From Firmicutes bacterium CAG:170 (GTDB lineage: Bacteria > Bacillota > Clostridia > Oscillospirales > Oscillospiraceae), in the NCBI GenBank assembly GCA_000436735.1, contig FR887202.1, positions 33,357 through 40,591 on the forward strand: a DNA stretch of 7,235 nucleotides. The letters run 5' to 3'. The translations under genes and the position numbers were made by a program. Below are positions 6,092-7,235 of the stretch, one piece after another; within the stretch, counting starts at the first letter, position 1; the number at the start of each line of letters is the position of its first letter. Below the pieces are notes generated by a model. It was given only the letters and a program-made list of their open reading frames with translations. It searched no databases and was not told the origin of the DNA.

Positions 6092-6370
6092 AAAAAATAT
6101 GCCTCCCGCCCTCCTTGGGGACGAAAGACATGCTTCCGCGGTACCACCCGCATTCGCCTTGCGGCGCACTTTCAGGCCAGAGACCTGTTCCGCCGTTAAC
6201 GGAGCGGCCCGGCGCACCCTACTCCAGCCGCGTCCGGGAGCCGGACAGGCCGTTCAGGCTGCTGCTCACGAGGGAAAGCCCTTCACCTGCGGCGGACGGC
6301 TTCCAGCGCCCCGTCCTCTCTGCGGCCGCAAACCGGTGTCAGACGACTCGGTCATTGCATTTCAACTATC
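6092..6370 (-). ncRNA. T-box riboswitch, phenylalanine type, controlling pheST
   Basis: This leader senses the charging state of tRNA-Phe and fills most of the 438-bp gap between the pheS and nnrD starts. The T-box GGGTGGTACCGCGG lies at 6149-6136; its TGGT would pair with the tRNA end ACCA, which suits tRNA-Phe with discriminator A. Stem I spans about 6350-6264: GGACGG (6316-6311) pairs with CCGTCC (6299-6294) around a distal loop ending in GCTGGAAGCC, and CGAG (6350-6347) pairs with CTCG (6272-6269). TTC at 6276-6274, placed just before CCTCGTGAGC, fits the specifier position and codes for Phe. A hairpin GTCCGG/CCGGAC and a stem IIA/B-like block (GGAGTAGGGTGC ... CTCCGTTA) follow. The terminator pairs 6131-6119 with 6111-6099 over 13 bp including wobbles, then runs into TTTTTT (6097-6092). 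Without charged tRNA the T-box should form the antiterminator and let pheST be transcribed. Confidence 0.95.
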
Positions 6371-6376
6371 GCAGCC

Positions 6377-6405
6377 ATCATAACACATTCCAGTCGGTTT
6401 CGCAA
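6377..6405 (-). promoter_or_regulatory. Sigma-A promoter of the T-box-pheST transcript
   Basis: On the minus strand, TTGCGA (6405-6400) is followed after 17 nt by TATGAT (6382-6377), with a TGT extension before the -10. The predicted start is near 6370, just upstream of T-box stem I. Confidence 0.8.
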
Positions 6406-6413
6406 GAATAAAT

Positions 6414-6442
6414 TTGACGTTCCCGGAAAAACGCATTATAAT
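6414..6442 (+). promoter_or_regulatory. Sigma-A promoter of nnrD
   Basis: TTGACG (6414-6419) is followed after 17 nt by a consensus TATAAT (6437-6442). The predicted start is near 6449, giving a leader of about 20 nt that holds the GGGAGGG ribosome binding site. The -35 elements of this promoter and of the divergent pheS promoter are 8 bp apart. Confidence 0.88.
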
Positions 6443-6469
6443 GAAGAAAAAACGGCGGGAGGGATTCCA

Positions 6470-7235
6470 ATGGCAAGAGCGGCATGGCTGGCGCAGTACG
6501 TCGGGCCGGAGCTGGTAAAGACAGTTCTGCCGGTGCGGGCGCGCAATTCCCATAAGGGCGATTACGGAAAGATCCTGCTCCTGTGCGGAAGCACGGGACT
6601 CACCGGCTCTGCGATTCTTGCCGCGAAGGCGGCGGTGCGGACGGGCAGCGGACTCGTCTATCTCGGCGTGCCGGAAAGCGTCTATCCGATCTGCGCGTCC
6701 CGGTGCCTCGGGCCGGTCGTTTTTCCGCTTCCGTGCGATGCGGACGGGCGGCTCAGCCTCGCGGCAAGGCCGGAGATCGAGCGGCGGATGGAGCACATGG
6801 ACGCGGTGCTGCTCGGGCCGGGCCTTGGCCGGTCGGAGGAGATCACGGCGCTCGTGCGCTGGCTGCTCGGCTTCTGTCATAAGCCGCTGGTGCTGGACGC
6901 GGACGGCATAAACGCGCTCGAGGGACATATAGATGTACTGCGCGGAGCAGCCTGTCCCGTGATCGTGACACCGCACGACGGAGAATTTCTTCGGCTGGGC
7001 GGGGATCCGATGGCGCAGGATCGTGTACGTGAGGCGACCGACTTTGCAAACGGGACGGGATGTATCCTCCTTCTGAAGGGACACCGGACGATCATAACCG
7101 ACGGCTGGAACATCTATCTGAGCGTGGTCGGAAATCCCGGCATGGCGACCGGCGGCTCGGGCGACGTGCTCTCCGGCGTGATCGTGTCGCTGCTCGGGCA
7201 GGGCGTGATGCCGCTGGAGGCGGCAGCCTGCGCGG
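6470..7235 (+). CDS. nnrD: ADP-dependent NAD(P)H-hydrate dehydratase, 5' part (runs off the right edge)
   Basis: A repair enzyme that dehydrates the damaged S-form hydrates of NADH and NADPH (NADHX, NADPHX) back to the working cofactors, using ADP in bacteria. The window holds 255 codons with no stop; stand-alone members have about 270-290, so only a short C-terminal piece is missing. It belongs to the YjeF C-terminal (CARKD) ribokinase-like family. Motifs seen: HKGDYGKILLLCGS (28-41), GPGLG (116-120), LVLDADGINAL (140-150), TPHDGEF (167-173), LKGHRT (202-207) and the nucleotide-binding NPGMATGGSGDVLSG (222-236), which contains the catalytic Asp D232. There is no YjeF-N epimerase domain (NnrE) fused at the N-terminus, so that partner must be encoded elsewhere, be fused downstream, or be absent. 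The ATG at 6470 has GGGAGGG 6 nt upstream and its own promoter. Confidence 0.95.
   Translation, partial: MARAAWLAQYVGPELVKTVLPVRARNSHKGDYGKILLLCGSTGLTGSAILAAKAAVRTGSGLVYLGVPESVYPICASRCLGPVVFPLPCDADGRLSLAARPEIERRMEHMDAVLLGPGLGRSEEITALVRWLLGFCHKPLVLDADGINALEGHIDVLRGAACPVIVTPHDGEFLRLGGDPMAQDRVREATDFANGTGCILLLKGHRTIITDGWNIYLSVVGNPGMATGGSGDVLSGVIVSLLGQGVMPLEAAACA

Noticed and set aside
6362..7084. A 240-codon minus-strand open frame opposite nnrD
   Set aside because: It runs through the pheS promoter and opposes a gene with intact NnrD motifs, and its sequence is Arg/Pro-rich with no family resemblance.

Overview
The window looks like core chromosome of an endospore-forming, GC-rich member of the Clostridia. 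A gut Oscillospiraceae/Ruminococcaceae-type organism is my best guess. The evidence is a spoVAD gene (endospore formers only), an ireB gene (Firmicutes), a T-box riboswitch in front of pheST, textbook sigma-A promoters, strong AGGAGG-type ribosome binding sites, and GC-rich coding regions separated by AT-rich intergenic gaps. The genus is inference. I see no mobile element, tRNA, rRNA, CRISPR array, or defence or biosynthetic cluster.

All genes but one lie on the minus strand, so the order of transcription runs from high to low coordinates. At the right edge, nnrD (NAD(P)H-hydrate dehydratase, cut by the window end) is read on the plus strand from its own promoter. Back to back with it, a minus-strand promoter drives a phenylalanine T-box leader (about 6092-6370), followed by pheS and pheT, the two subunits of phenylalanyl-tRNA synthetase. 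Uncharged tRNA-Phe should control read-through into pheST. Next comes ireB, a small phosphoprotein of the PASTA-kinase pathway, with its own promoter and a clear terminator.

A strong, almost consensus promoter at 1934-1962 then starts a two-gene unit. It contains an unrecognised 96-residue protein and a secreted NlpC/P60 cell-wall endopeptidase with two SH3b domains. A hairpin between the two genes may attenuate the second. Two tandem intrinsic terminators close this unit. At the left edge is the 5' part of spoVAD, whose product handles dipicolinic acid in spores. A perfect sigma-F/sigma-G type -10 element sits directly in the tail of the second terminator.

No wholly new system is evident. 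The points most worth a second look are a nearly perfect 30-bp in-frame tandem duplication inside an SH3b domain of the endopeptidase, the apparently stand-alone spoVAD with a forespore promoter, the unknown 96-residue protein paired with a wall hydrolase, and the tightly packed divergent nnrD/pheS promoters.
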